From: a bacterium | GTDB lineage: Bacteria; Desulfobacterota; Binatia; HRBIN30; CADEER01 | Assembly (NCBI GenBank): GCA_019637795.1 | Contig: JAHBUY010000003.1 | Span: 257,409-321,408 of the forward strand | Direction of reading: 5' to 3' | DNA length: 64,000 nt | Shown: positions 7,957 through 20,280 of the stretch, in pieces | How positions within the stretch are numbered: the stretch's first letter is position 1 | Layout: each line of letters opens with the position of its first letter | Program-made: the position numbers and the translations under genes | The notes under the pieces: generated by a model | Told to the model about the DNA's origin: nothing | The model's database searches: none | Seen by the model: the letters and a program-made list of their open reading frames with translations, nothing else

Positions 7957-8934
7957 ATGAAGACCTTTCTCGCTGCCCTGCTGTTGTTCGCCGCGCCCGC
8001 CTTCGCCGGCGATCAGCTCCTCAACGTCTCGTACGACCCGACGCGCGAGCTGTGGAAGGCGGTGAACGCCAGATTCATCCCCGCCTGGCAGCAGCAGACG
8101 GGTCAGACGTTCGAAATCAAGCAGTCGCACGGCGGCTCCGGCTCGCAGGCGCGCGCCGTCGTCGACGGCCTAGAGGCCGACGTCGTGACCCTGGCGATGT
8201 GGCCGGACACCGAGGCCATCCGCAAGGTCGGCCTGATCAGCGACGGTTGGGAGAGCCGGTTCCCGAACAACTCGACGCCCTACACCAGCACGATCGTCTT
8301 CCTGGTGCGCAAGGGAAATCCAAAGGGGATCAAGGACTGGAAGGACATCGTCAAGCCGGGTGTCGAGATCGTCACCCCGAACCCGAAGACATCGGGCAAC
8401 GGCAAACTGAGCTTTCTGGCCGCCTGGGGCGCGGTGCTGGCCGGCGGCGGCAGCGAGGCCGACGCGAAGGAGTTCGTGACCAAGCTCTACCAGCAGGCCC
8501 CGGTGCTCGACGCCGCGGCGCGCGGCGCCAGCGTCACCTTCGCGCAGAAGGGCATCGGCGACGTGCAGCTCACGTGGGAGAACGAAGCCCACCTGCAGCT
8601 CAAGGAGACGCCGGGCGAGTTCGAGATCATCTACCCGTCGGTCAGCTTCCTGGCCGAGCCGCCCGTGGCGGTCGTCGACGTCAACGCGCGGCGGCACGGC
8701 ACCACCGACGCGGCCACTGCCTACCTCAACTTCCTCTACACCCCGGAAGGCCAGGAGCTGATCGCGCAGAACTTCTATCGGCCGATCGATCAGACGGTGG
8801 CGGCGAAGTACCAGTCCACCTTCCCCGCCATCAGGTTCTTCACGGTCGATGCGGTCGCAAAGGGTTGGAACGATGCCTACGCAAAGTTCTTTGGCGACGG
8901 ACAAGTCTTCGACGCCATCTACCAGCAGAAGTGA
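7957..8934 (+). CDS. sbp: Sulfate ABC transporter substrate-binding protein
   Basis: 325 residues with a Sec signal peptide ([17 protein letters not shown], cleavage near residue 17). The mature protein begins with [13 protein letters not shown] and has [14 protein letters not shown] and [14 protein letters not shown], the sulfate/thiosulfate-binding protein signatures in which SGGS-like loops and backbone amides hold the anion. It delivers periplasmic sulfate to the CysT/CysW channel. A GGAGGAG ribosome-binding site lies 8 nt before ATG 7957. First structural gene after the attenuator. Confidence 0.93.
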   Translation: MKTFLAALLLFAAPAFAGDQLLNVSYDPTRELWKAVNARFIPAWQQQTGQTFEIKQSHGGSGSQARAVVDGLEADVVTLAMWPDTEAIRKVGLISDGWESRFPNNSTPYTSTIVFLVRKGNPKGIKDWKDIVKPGVEIVTPNPKTSGNGKLSFLAAWGAVLAGGGSEADAKEFVTKLYQQAPVLDAAARGASVTFAQKGIGDVQLTWENEAHLQLKETPGEFEIIYPSVSFLAEPPVAVVDVNARRHGTTDAATAYLNFLYTPEGQELIAQNFYRPIDQTVAAKYQSTFPAIRFFTVDAVAKGWNDAYAKFFGDGQVFDAIYQQK

Positions 8935-8938
8935 CGTC

Positions 8939-9097
8939 ATGCGGCCGACGTACGAGGAGCTGACCATGTTCATCGCCGACCGCGACCGTCCCGATCGCGC
9001 GCCGCAGATGCCGCTGCTCGGGCTCCTCTCCGGGCTGACCCTGGCGCTGGTCCTGTGGAGTGGCATCGCCTGGTTGGTGCTGGGCGTCCTGCGCTGA
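8939..9097 (+). CDS. Small one-helix protein inserted in the sulfate operon (52 aa)
   Basis: Starts 5 nt after the sulfate-binding protein stop and ends 9 bp before cysT. The product has a charged N-terminus (MRPTYEELTMFIADRDRPDR) and one hydrophobic helix (about residues 26-51, LLGLLSGLTLALVLW). ATG 8966 is an alternative start. Tight packing between two transport genes argues that it is translated. I do not recognise the family; a membrane subunit or assembly factor of the sulfate transporter is possible but unproven. Confidence 0.65.
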   Translation: MRPTYEELTMFIADRDRPDRAPQMPLLGLLSGLTLALVLWSGIAWLVLGVLR

Positions 9098-9105
9098 GCG
9101 TGGCC

Positions 9106-9933
9106 ATGTCGGACGTCAACCGCCGCGTGCTGCCGGGGTTCGGCCTCAGTCTCGGCTACGCCTCCACGTACATGGGCCTGCTCATCATGCTCCCCATCGC
9201 CGCGGTGCTGGTGAAGTCCTCGAGCCTCGGCTGGGAGGAGTTCGTCAGCGCGGCGTGGTCGTCGCGGGCGCAGGCCGCCTACGCGCTCACCCTCGGCGCC
9301 TCCTTCGTCGCCGCGTTGGTCAACATCCCCTTCGGCATCCTCATCGCGTGGGTGCTGGTGCGCTACGAGTTCCCCGGCCGGCGGGTGCTCGACGCCATCA
9401 TCGACCTCCCCTTCGCGCTGCCGACCGCCGTCGCCGGCCTGGTCTATTCGAGCCTGTACGTGGCGAAGGGCTGGTTCGGCCGCTTCCTCGTGCCGCTCGG
9501 CATCCAGGGCGCGTACTCGCGCCTGGCGATCGTCCTGGTGCTGACCTTCATCGGCCTGCCCTTCATCGTCCGCGCCGTCCAGCCCGTCCTCGCCGACCTG
9601 GAGGCCGAGGTGGAGGAGGCGGCGGCCTGCCTCGGCGCGACCCGGCTGCAGACGTTCTGGCGCGTCCTGCTGCCGATCCTGCTGCCCGCCACCGTGACCG
9701 GCTTCGCGCTCGCCTTCGCGCGGGGCATCGGCGAGTACGGCTCGGTCGTCTTCGTCTCCGGCAACATGCCCTTCAAGACCGAGATCGCGCCCGTGCTGGT
9801 GGTGGCTTCGTTGGAATCGTTCCACTACGCCGACGCCGCCGCCATCGCCGTCGTCATGCTGGCGATGTCGTTCTCGCTGCTGTTCGCCATCAACATCCTC
9901 GAAAGGTGGACCAAGCGCCATGGCTACGCCTGA
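9106..9933 (+). CDS. cysT: Sulfate ABC transporter permease CysT
   Basis: 275 residues with six membrane helices. Recognisable blocks are the [20 protein letters not shown] first helix region, [15 protein letters not shown] and the cytoplasmic EAA loop [21 protein letters not shown], which docks the ATPase subunit. It forms half of the sulfate channel with CysW. ATG 9106 ([11 protein letters not shown]) is taken as the start; upstream in-frame codons overlap the preceding ORF. It overlaps the next gene by 14 bp, implying translational coupling. Confidence 0.92.
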   Translation: MSDVNRRVLPGFGLSLGYASTYMGLLIMLPIAAVLVKSSSLGWEEFVSAAWSSRAQAAYALTLGASFVAALVNIPFGILIAWVLVRYEFPGRRVLDAIIDLPFALPTAVAGLVYSSLYVAKGWFGRFLVPLGIQGAYSRLAIVLVLTFIGLPFIVRAVQPVLADLEAEVEEAAACLGATRLQTFWRVLLPILLPATVTGFALAFARGIGEYGSVVFVSGNMPFKTEIAPVLVVASLESFHYADAAAIAVVMLAMSFSLLFAINILERWTKRHGYA

Positions 9934-11962
9934 TTCCACGGCCGTCCGCCGCGCTCAGGAGGATCCGCAGTTCGTCCAGGGAGTGCTGATCGCCCTCTCC
10001 GTCGCGGTCGTCGGCGTCCTGATCGTGGCGCCGATCGTCAACGTCTTCTACGAAGCCCTCGGCAAGGGCCTCACCGCCTACTGGAACGCGCTGGTCAACG
10101 ACGCCGATACGCTGGCGGCGATCCGCCTGACGCTGATCGTCGCCCCGACGGCGGTGGTCCTCAACGTCGTCTTCGGCGTCGCGGCGGCGTGGGCGATCTC
10201 GCGCTTCCGCTTCCGCGGTCGGACCCTGTTCACCGCCTGCATCGACCTGCCGTTCGCGGTGTCGCCGGTGGTCGCCGGCCTGGCGCTGATGCTGATCTTC
10301 GGCCTCCAGGGCCTGCTCGGCGAGTGGCTGCGCGCGAACGACCTCAAGGTCGTCTTCGCGACCCCCGGCCTCATCCTCGCCACCGCATTCGTCACCTTTC
10401 CGTTCGTCGCCCGCGAGCTGGTGCCGGTGATGGAAGCGATCGGCGCCGAGGAGGAGATCGCCGGCGTGAGCCTCGGGGCGCGCGGCTGGCAGATCTTCCG
10501 CCGCATCACGCTCCCGAACATCAAGTACGGCCTGCTCTACGGCGTCATCCTCTGCAACGCACGCGCCATGGGCGAGTTCGGCGCCGTCTACGTGGTCTCC
10601 GGCCGCATCACCGGCCAGACCGACACCCTGCCGCTGCGGGTCGAGAAACTGTTCCAGGAGTACAACATGCCGGGCGCCTTCGCCGCCGCCTCGCTGCTGT
10701 CGTCGCTCGCCCTGGTGACGCTGGCGGTGAAGACCGGCCTCGAGTGGAAGACCCGGCGCGATCTCGCGGCGCGGGTGCGCGAGGCCACCGACGACGGCGC
10801 CGGCGAGCTGGCGACGCCCGGTCAGTCACGACAACTACGGCTCGTGCAACGCGACAACGCGAGCGACGCCACCGGCGCACCGCGCCGAGAGGAGGGAGCC
10901 GGCGTGGGCATCTCGGTTCGCAACATCACGAAGAGGTTCGGCGACTTCGTCGCCGTCGACGACGTCAGTCTCGACATTCCGCACGGCTCGCTGGTGGCCC
11001 TGCTCGGGCCGTCGGGCTCGGGCAAGACGACGCTGCTGCGGATCATCGCCGGTCTCGAGAGCCCCGACGGGGGAGAGATCCACTACGAGGACGGCGACGC
11101 GACCAACCGTTCGCCACGCGATCGCAACGTCGGCTTCGTCTTCCAGCACTACGCGCTGTTCCGCCACATGACGGTGTTCGAGAACATCGCCTTCGGGCTG
11201 CGGGTGCGGAAGTGGCCGCGGGAGAAGGTCGAGGCGCGCGTGCACGAGCTGCTGCGCCTGATCCAGCTCGACGGCATCGGCCAGCAGGTGCCGTCGCAGC
11301 TCTCCGGCGGCCAGCGGCAGCGCGTCGCGCTGGCCCGCGCCCTCGCCGCCTCGCCGCGCGTGCTGCTGCTCGACGAGCCCTTCGGCGCCCTCGACGCCAA
11401 GGTCCGCACCGAGCTGCGGCAGTGGCTGCGCCGACTGCACGACGAGATCCACGTCACCAGCGTCTTCGTCACCCACGACCAGGAGGAGGCCTTCGAGGTC
11501 GCCGACCGCGTCGTGGTGATGAACCGCGGCCGCATCGAGCAGGTCGGCACGCCGGAGGAGGTCTTCGAGCGGCCGGCCAACGCCTTCGTCATGGACTTCC
11601 TCGGCAACGTCAACGTGTTCCACGGCCGCGTCGAGGGCGGCCGCGCGGTCGCCGGCGGGCTCGAGCTCGCCTTCCCCGAGTACCCGCACGGCGAAGCCAA
11701 GCCCGCCACGGTCTACGTGCGGCCGAACGAGCTCGAGATCGACCGCTATGCCAACGGGCCGTCGAGCCTGCGCGCCGAGGTGCTGCGCATCAATCCCGCC
11801 GGCATCGGCGTCAAGGTCGAGCTGCTGGTGCGCGACTTCGGCGTGCCGATCAACGTCGTGCTCACCCCGGATCGCCACAGCGAGCTGCGGCTGAGCACCG
11901 GCGAATCCGTGTACGTGTTCCCCAAGCGGGTGCGCGTCTTCGTCCAGGACTATTCGATCTGA
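9920..11962 (+). CDS. cysWA: Fused sulfate permease CysW and ATPase CysA
   Basis: One uninterrupted 680-residue frame. Residues 1-285 are a CysW permease: six helices, [15 protein letters not shown] and the EAA loop [20 protein letters not shown]. Residues about 290-328 are a low-complexity linker ([18 protein letters not shown], then PRREEGAG). Residues 329-680 are Cys[17 protein letters not shown], Walker [13 protein letters not shown], signature [16 protein letters not shown], Walker [15 protein letters not shown] and a C-terminal TOBE-like regulatory region. In most bacteria cysW and cysA are separate. An AGGAGGGAG motif 7 nt before an in-frame GTG at 10904, exactly at the CysA beginning, looks like a former intergenic start site that could still give free CysA. 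Confidence 0.9.
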   Translation: MATPDSTAVRRAQEDPQFVQGVLIALSVAVVGVLIVAPIVNVFYEALGKGLTAYWNALVNDADTLAAIRLTLIVAPTAVVLNVVFGVAAAWAISRFRFRGRTLFTACIDLPFAVSPVVAGLALMLIFGLQGLLGEWLRANDLKVVFATPGLILATAFVTFPFVARELVPVMEAIGAEEEIAGVSLGARGWQIFRRITLPNIKYGLLYGVILCNARAMGEFGAVYVVSGRITGQTDTLPLRVEKLFQEYNMPGAFAAASLLSSLALVTLAVKTGLEWKTRRDLAARVREATDDGAGELATPGQSRQLRLVQRDNASDATGAPRREEGAGVGISVRNITKRFGDFVAVDDVSLDIPHGSLVALLGPSGSGKTTLLRIIAGLESPDGGEIHYEDGDATNRSPRDRNVGFVFQHYALFRHMTVFENIAFGLRVRKWPREKVEARVHELLRLIQLDGIGQQVPSQLSGGQRQRVALARALAASPRVLLLDEPFGALDAKVRTELRQWLRRLHDEIHVTSVFVTHDQEEAFEVADRVVVMNRGRIEQVGTPEEVFERPANAFVMDFLGNVNVFHGRVEGGRAVAGGLELAFPEYPHGEAKPATVYVRPNELEIDRYANGPSSLRAEVLRINPAGIGVKVELLVRDFGVPINVVLTPDRHSELRLSTGESVYVFPKRVRVFVQDYSI

Positions 11963-11974
11963 GGAGGAGGAGAG

Positions 11975-12145
11975 ATGACCAACGCGGTCCGAACGCCACA
12001 GGAGGATCCACGCGCCGCGCAGGCGCTCGACAGGGTGCGGGACGCGCTCGCCGAGTTGCGCTACGGCACCGTCACCGTCGTCGTCCAGGACGGCGTCGTG
12101 GTGCAGGTCGAGCGCACCGAGAAGGTCCGCCTCGCGCGCCCCTGA
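11975..12145 (+). CDS. yezD: YezD-family (DUF2292) small protein
   Basis: 56 residues starting 12 nt after the CysWA stop with a GGAGGAGGAG ribosome-binding region. The core ALAELRYGTVTVVVQDGVVV followed by QVERTEKVRL is the DUF2292 pattern (helix, YGxV strand, QDGxVVQ strand, EKxR end). The family often lies in sulfur-assimilation operons; its biochemical role is not known to me. Placement directly after the sulfate transporter agrees with that. Confidence 0.8.
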   Translation: MTNAVRTPQEDPRAAQALDRVRDALAELRYGTVTVVVQDGVVVQVERTEKVRLARP

Positions 12146-12249
12146 CGCGACGTGTTTCGTTTCGCCAACCCGACGACGGGAGGCCCCATGCCACCCCTCG
12201 CCACTGACCGGATCACCGGAGGTGCGCGCATGACGACCAGGAGAACACC

Positions 12250-13677
12250 ATGCGACTCACCCGGTATCTCGTCATCCTGGCCGCCCTGGCCCTCGCCGGC
12301 GCGGCTGGCGCCGCCGGTCCGGCGGCGGAGGAGACGACCCAACAGCGCATCGACCGCCTCGAACGCGAGCTGAAGGAGCTCAAGACCGACACCCAGAAGC
12401 TCGACGCCACCAACAAGCAGCTCCGGACCGACACCCGCAAGCTCGAGGTCGCCAACGAGGAGGCGGCCAAGCTCAAGCCGATCGCCGGCTGGGACAAGGG
12501 ATTCTTCCTCCAGTCGCCTGACGGCGCCAACAAGATGACCGTCGGCGGCTACGTGCACTTCGACGGGCGGTACTTCATCAACGGCAGCAACTCCGGCGTC
12601 TCGCAGTTCCTCCTCCGCCGCGCCCGTCTCGACCTGCGGGGCAAGTTCCTCAAGTACTACGAGTTCCGTTTCATGCCCGACTTCGCCGGCGGGCAGGTGG
12701 TGATCCAGGACGCGTACCTGAACGTCAACTACGTGCCCTACGCCCGGATCCAGGCCGGCAAGTACAAGACGCCGTTCGGCATCGAGCGCCTGCAGTCCGC
12801 CAACGCCCTCGTCTTCATCGAGCGCGGATTGCCCAACAACCTGGTCCCCAACCGCGACCTCGGCTTCATGCTCTGGGGCGTGCCGTTCTACGGCGCCATG
12901 GAGTACGAGCTGGCGCTCCTCAACGGCACCGCCGACGGCGGCAGCAACAACGGCGACGTCGGCTTCGGCGACGACAAGACGTTCGCCGGCCGCCTCTTCT
13001 TCCAGCCGCTCAAGGACGGGCAGTGGGAGTGGGCGCGCGGCCTGGGCGCCGGCATCGCCGGCACCATCGGCATCCGCAAGGGATCGCTCTCCACCCCCGG
13101 CCTGCCGCAGTACAAAACCGACGGCCAGCAGAACTTCTTCACCTACGTGACCAACAGCCCGCCGACCGCCGCCGGCACGGCATACGCCAATGGCTACCAG
13201 TGGCGCATCTCGCCGCAGGCGACCTACTACTGGGGACCCTTCGGCTTCCTCGGCGAGTGGGTGCAGTCGAACAACGACATCACCCTCAACAACAACACCG
13301 CGAACATCCGCGCCAATTCCTGGCAGACCCAGATCTCGTGGGTGCTGACCGGCGAGGACAACAGCTACAAACCGATCGTCCCCGCCCACAACTTCGATCC
13401 GTGGACGTTCCTCGACGGCAACTGGGGCGCGCTCCAGATCGCCTTCCGCTATGCCGCGCTGAGCGTCGAGAACAAGGTCTACACGCTCGGGTTCGCCGAC
13501 CGGAACAAGGCGGCGCGCGAGGCGGACTCGTGGGCCCTGGCCCTCAACTGGTCGCTCAATCCGATGGTGCGCCTGATGCTCGACTACGACCAGAGCACGT
13601 TCACCGGCGGCGCCAAGAACGGCGGCGACCGGCCGGATGAGGACGTGATCATGAGCCGAGTGCAGTTCGTGTTCTGA
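12250..13677 (+). CDS. OprO/OprP-type outer-membrane porin
   Basis: 475 residues. A signal peptide (MRLTRYLVILAALALAGAAGA) is followed by a heptad-rich coiled coil at about residues 30-75 (RIDRLERELKELKTDTQKLD), as in trimeric OprP-like porins, then alternating beta-strands such as FLLRRARLDLRGKFLKYYEF and QAGKYKTPFGIERLQ, ending in RVQFVF with the C-terminal Phe of outer-membrane beta-barrels. The family includes phosphate- and polyphosphate-selective channels; placement after sulfate uptake genes suggests an anion channel for sulfate or sulfonates. Separated from yezD by 104 bp. Confidence 0.85.
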   Translation: MRLTRYLVILAALALAGAAGAAGPAAEETTQQRIDRLERELKELKTDTQKLDATNKQLRTDTRKLEVANEEAAKLKPIAGWDKGFFLQSPDGANKMTVGGYVHFDGRYFINGSNSGVSQFLLRRARLDLRGKFLKYYEFRFMPDFAGGQVVIQDAYLNVNYVPYARIQAGKYKTPFGIERLQSANALVFIERGLPNNLVPNRDLGFMLWGVPFYGAMEYELALLNGTADGGSNNGDVGFGDDKTFAGRLFFQPLKDGQWEWARGLGAGIAGTIGIRKGSLSTPGLPQYKTDGQQNFFTYVTNSPPTAAGTAYANGYQWRISPQATYYWGPFGFLGEWVQSNNDITLNNNTANIRANSWQTQISWVLTGEDNSYKPIVPAHNFDPWTFLDGNWGALQIAFRYAALSVENKVYTLGFADRNKAAREADSWALALNWSLNPMVRLMLDYDQSTFTGGAKNGGDRPDEDVIMSRVQFVF

Positions 13678-13678
13678 A

Positions 13679-13762
13679 CAGGCTGTGACGCCGGTGGGCG
13701 GTCGGGCTGCTCGGCACCCTCCCCCCTCCCGGGCCACCGATCGCCCACCAGCGGCCAGCCTG
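13679..13762. repeat. Long imperfect inverted repeat between porin and cysK
   Basis: 13679-13705 and 13737-13762 are complementary apart from a short internal mismatch: CAGGCTG pairs with CAGCCTG, then GGTGGGCG with CGCCCACC and TCGG with CCGA. The loop is C-rich. There is no T-tract, so it may be a Rho-type end, an mRNA-stabilising stem for the porin message or a regulatory structure for cysK. Confidence 0.6.
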
Positions 13763-13800
13763 GCTCACATGCGAACCGCACGTCGCGGACACGGATCGAG

Positions 13801-14843
<1,043 letters not shown>

Positions 14844-14847
<4 letters not shown>

Positions 14848-15104
14848 ACGCCATGGCGCCATCCCCGACCCTCGTGCGCGCGGAGCTGGATGCCGCCGTC
14901 GCGCGCTACCTGTCGCTGGCGCTCGACGGCGCGGAAGCCGCCGTCCTGCGCCTCACCTTCGGTCTCGATGGCCCGCCCTGCTCGCTCGCCGCCGCGGCGC
15001 GCCGCCTCGGCCTGCGCCCGGCCGCGGCGCTGCGCCTGCAGCGACGGGCGATGCGCGCCCTGCGCCGGGCCGCGCTCGACGACCCGGAGTCTCCGACGAT
15101 CTGA
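14844..15104 (+). CDS. Sigma-70 region 4-like helix-turn-helix protein (86 aa)
   Basis: Starts inside the cysK stop codon (ATGA overlap), so translation is probably coupled. The product contains [20 protein letters not shown], then ARRLGL and [10 protein letters not shown], matching sigma-70 region 4 (R/E-x-VLxLRFGLD, then HTH, then RALRxLR). It lacks regions 1-3, so it cannot be a complete sigma factor; it could be a DNA-binding regulator or a remnant. Its coupling to cysK suggests a role in sulfur gene control, which is inference. Confidence 0.65.
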
Positions 15105-15114
15105 ACCGGCCCCA

Positions 15115-15204
15115 TCGCCCGCCCTGGTGAGCTCCGTCCGTGCCCCCCTCACGCGACGGCGAGACCACTCCCCCGGTCTCGGCCCGACTCACCGGGGCGG
15201 GCGA
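15115..15204. repeat. Nested inverted repeats before the copper ATPase gene
   Basis: An outer pair (15115-15130 with 15189-15204, 16 positions with one mismatch) encloses an inner 7-bp stem (15160-15166 with 15175-15181). The structure begins 11 nt after the sigma-like gene and ends 131 bp before copA, so it could end the sulfur operon or structure the copA leader. Confidence 0.5.
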
Positions 15205-15335
15205 CCCATCCACGACCGCGGTCAGGACGACGCCCCAGCCCGACCGGCCCGCGCCTGATCACCGTGGGGCGCCGTGGCCCCTGCGGTTCGGTCCGCCTTG
15301 CGCCGCGCCAGCCCTGCCGTATCCTGGCGCCCCCG

Positions 15336-17750
<2,415 letters not shown>

Positions 17751-17814
17751 TCCGGCCGCGCGGCGGACATCGCCGCCGCGGCACGGGGCTGTTCCGTTCG
17801 CGCCCGTCGACGGC

Positions 17815-18153
17815 TCACGCGCGTTCGAGGCGGATGGCGTCCTCGGGGCATGCGACGACGCAGAGGCCGCACGCCTGGCAGCGGTCGGCGCGCGGCGTGT
17901 AGGCGGTCTGCCAGCGATGCGCCGTCGACTTGAGGCGGGCGAGCCAGGAGAGCTGGCGGTAGTCGGCGTCGTCGATGACCCGCACCTCGAACACGTCGTA
18001 GGGGCAGACCTCGAGGCAGTCGCGCTTGCCTTCGCAGCGGGCGTGGTCGACCTGCGGCCGCCAGGTTCCCGGCGCCGCCTTGCAGTCCTCGCCCGGCCGG
18101 TCGGGCTGTGCCGCCGCCCAACGCGCCCGCTCCGCCCCCTGTCGTCGTGCCAT
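17815..18153 (-). CDS. Ferredoxin-type iron-sulfur protein
   Basis: 112 residues. Cys clusters are CEGKRDCLEVCP (C-x5-C-x3-CP) and CQACGLCVVACP (C-x2-C-x2-C-x3-CP), the bacterial two-cluster ferredoxin pattern; seven Cys are in the usual places, suggesting one 3Fe-4S and one 4Fe-4S cluster. Between the clusters is an insertion of about 40 residues (RQLSWLARLKSTAHRWQTAY). It acts as a cytoplasmic one-electron carrier; partner unknown. Convergent with copA. Confidence 0.82.
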   Translation of the reverse strand: MARRQGAERARWAAAQPDRPGEDCKAAPGTWRPQVDHARCEGKRDCLEVCPYDVFEVRVIDDADYRQLSWLARLKSTAHRWQTAYTPRADRCQACGLCVVACPEDAIRLERA

Positions 18154-18600
18154 GCCCGCTCCCCGTCCGGTCACCTGTAGTCCGGAGCGCGCCCGCGTCG
18201 CAATCTGCGTCATGCCATGCGCGATGCCGCGAGCGGGAGTCGTCACCGCGACGACTGCAGACCGCTTGGTGCCACTTTGCTGACGATGATCGATCAGGTG
18301 ACGCACCCGATGATGGGGCATCGGCAGTTGTATGACGGCCTTTCCCATCCGCCCCGGCTGGCACGCCCAGTGCTTTGACAGGAATCGCCCGTGGTGATGA
18401 TGCGACGGGAGGTGTGGCGCGGTGGTTGGGTCCGGGTGGTGGATCGTGATGGGCGGTGGATCACCGGATCGCATCGGGCGGAGTTGGCGTAGGGGATCGG
18501 GCACGGTTCGAGCGGAGAGCCGGCGGCGTATCGCCGCCGCCGGCATCCCCCGCCGGGCGCGTTGACAGCGGCCCGCGGTGGCGATAGCCGAGCCCACCGC
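18154..18600. other. 447-bp intergenic region between ferredoxin and thiolase-like genes
   Basis: No convincing gene. Parts at 18280-18440 are less GC-rich than the surroundings and contain short ORF fragments without a ribosome-binding site (for example one from 18311). A 10-bp perfect stem lies at 18519-18528 with 18535-18544. TTGACA at 18562-18567 may be a -35 box for the thiolase-like gene, with no good -10. Confidence 0.4.
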
Positions 18601-19791
18601 ATGTCGCCCGCGCCTCTCTCGATTCGCGATCGCGCCGCCATCGTCGGCATCGGTCGCACCCCGTACAGCAAGCGCAGCGGGGTCACCGAGCAGCACCAGG
18701 CGGCGGCGGCCATCCTGGCGGCACTGGACGACGCCGGGCTGTCGATCGCCGAGGTCGACGGCATCGCCCGCTTCGACATCGAGAACGTCAACGAGCTGCA
18801 GCTCGTGTACGGCATGGGCATCCCGCACCTGCGCTTCTTCGCCGGCGTCCCCTCCGGCGGCGGCGCGGTCGCCGGGACGCTGGTGCTGGCGGCGATGGCC
18901 ATCGCCACCGGACAGGCCAGCGTCGTCGTCTGCTACCGGGCGCGCAACCGCGGCAGGCAGTCGTCGCACGGCGCCAAGCCGCTGCAGGGCGGCCGGCCCT
19001 GGGCGAAGCACGCGGCGGCGCTCACCGACTTCTACCAGTACCACGTGCCCTTCGGGCTCATCACTCCGGCGCAGGAGATGGCGCTGATCTACCGCCGGCA
19101 CATGCACGAATTCGGCACCACCACGGAGCACTTCGGCGCCGTCGCGGTGGCGCAGCGGGCGCACGCGGCGCGCAACCCCGAGGCGGTGATGCGCGAGCCG
19201 ATCACGCTCGCCGACCACCAGGCGTCGCGCTGGATCGCCGAGCCGCTGCGCCTGCTCGACTGCTGCCTCGAGACCGACGGTGCCTGCGCGGTGGTGATGA
19301 CCTCGGCGGAGCGGGCCCGCGACTGCCGCCAGCCGCCCGCCTACCTCCTCGCCGGCGCCCAGGCCGAGGGGCCGATTCACATCCAGATGGCGGACTACCT
19401 GGCGCACTGGCAGGAGAAGACCGCCGGCGCCGCCGTCGCCGAGCAGCTCTACGGCATGGCGGGCGTGACGGCGCGCGACGTCGACGCGGCGATGTTCTTC
19501 GATCACTTCAGCCCGGCGGTGATCCTCAGCCTCGAGGACTACGGCTTCTGCGCCCGCGGCGAGGGCGGCCCGTTCGTCGCCGCCGGCGAGCACGCCTGGC
19601 CGCACGGCTCGATCCCGGTGAACACGCACGGCGGCAGCCTGTCCGAGGCGTACATCCACGGCTACAACCACATCCTCGAAGGCGTGCGGCAGATCCGCGG
19701 CACCTCCCATTGCCAGGTGCCGGACTGCGAGCTGGTGCTGGTGACCAGCTCGAACACCGACCCGACCGGCGCCGTGCTGCTGCGACGATGA
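18601..19791 (+). CDS. Thiolase-superfamily lipid-transfer protein/aldolase-like
   Basis: 396 residues with the thiolase fold: AAIVGIGRTPYSKRSG at the start, ALDDAGLSIAEVDGI, and NTHGGSLSEAYIHGYNH near the C-terminus. The position of the nucleophilic Cys reads GVPSGGGAVAG, so the classical thiolase Cys is absent. Homologues of this kind (Ltp2-like) work with a DUF35 partner as retro-aldolases on CoA side chains of steroids or similar acids. The DUF35 gene follows 72 bp downstream. ATG 18601 is preferred over TTG 18562. Confidence 0.82.
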   Translation: MSPAPLSIRDRAAIVGIGRTPYSKRSGVTEQHQAAAAILAALDDAGLSIAEVDGIARFDIENVNELQLVYGMGIPHLRFFAGVPSGGGAVAGTLVLAAMAIATGQASVVVCYRARNRGRQSSHGAKPLQGGRPWAKHAAALTDFYQYHVPFGLITPAQEMALIYRRHMHEFGTTTEHFGAVAVAQRAHAARNPEAVMREPITLADHQASRWIAEPLRLLDCCLETDGACAVVMTSAERARDCRQPPAYLLAGAQAEGPIHIQMADYLAHWQEKTAGAAVAEQLYGMAGVTARDVDAAMFFDHFSPAVILSLEDYGFCARGEGGPFVAAGEHAWPHGSIPVNTHGGSLSEAYIHGYNHILEGVRQIRGTSHCQVPDCELVLVTSSNTDPTGAVLLRR

Positions 19792-19863
19792 CGACCACAG
19801 GAGCGCCGAGCGGCACACCGAGGATCACCGCGCACCGCTGCGCGCCTCCGTGGTGAGTGACCG

Positions 19864-20280
19864 ATGGCTGAGATCCCCGTTCCCGTTCCTGTTCCCGACG
19901 CCGACAACCAGGGATTCTGGGATGGCTGCCGGCGCGGCGAGCTGCGGCTGCAGCGCTGTCTCGGCTGCGGCGCGTGGCGGCATCATCCGCGGCCGATCTG
20001 CCCGCGCTGCCAGAGCTTCGCCTGCGAGTGGGCGCTGGCGAGCGGGCGCGGCGTGGTGCACACCTTCACCATCGTCCACCGGCCGACCCTGCCGGCGTTC
20101 GAGGATCGGCTGCCGTACAACGTGATCGTGGTGCGGCTGGAGGAAGGACCCTTCATGGTCAGCAACCTGGTCGGCGGCAGCGCCGAGGACCTGCGCATCG
20201 GCGCGGCGGTCGAGGTGGTGTTCGAACCGCTCGACGACGCCATCTCCCTGCCGAAGTTCCGGCCGAGGCGCGCGCGGTGA
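19864..20280 (+). CDS. DUF35 zinc-ribbon/OB-fold partner protein
   Basis: 138 residues. An N-terminal helix (FWDGCRRGELRLQRC) leads into a rubredoxin-like zinc ribbon, C-x2-C ... C-x2-C (CLGCGAWRHHPRPICPRC), followed by an OB-fold (GVVHTFTIVHRPTLPAF, RLEEGPFMVSNLVG). Such proteins pair with thiolase-like enzymes and deliver or position acyl-CoA substrates. It shares one base with the next gene (TGATG). Confidence 0.88.
   Translation: MAEIPVPVPVPDADNQGFWDGCRRGELRLQRCLGCGAWRHHPRPICPRCQSFACEWALASGRGVVHTFTIVHRPTLPAFEDRLPYNVIVVRLEEGPFMVSNLVGGSAEDLRIGAAVEVVFEPLDDAISLPKFRPRRAR

Noticed and set aside
18280-18520. Short ORF fragments suggesting a decayed transposase.
   Set aside because: Frames are broken and I recognise no domain; reported only as intergenic sequence.
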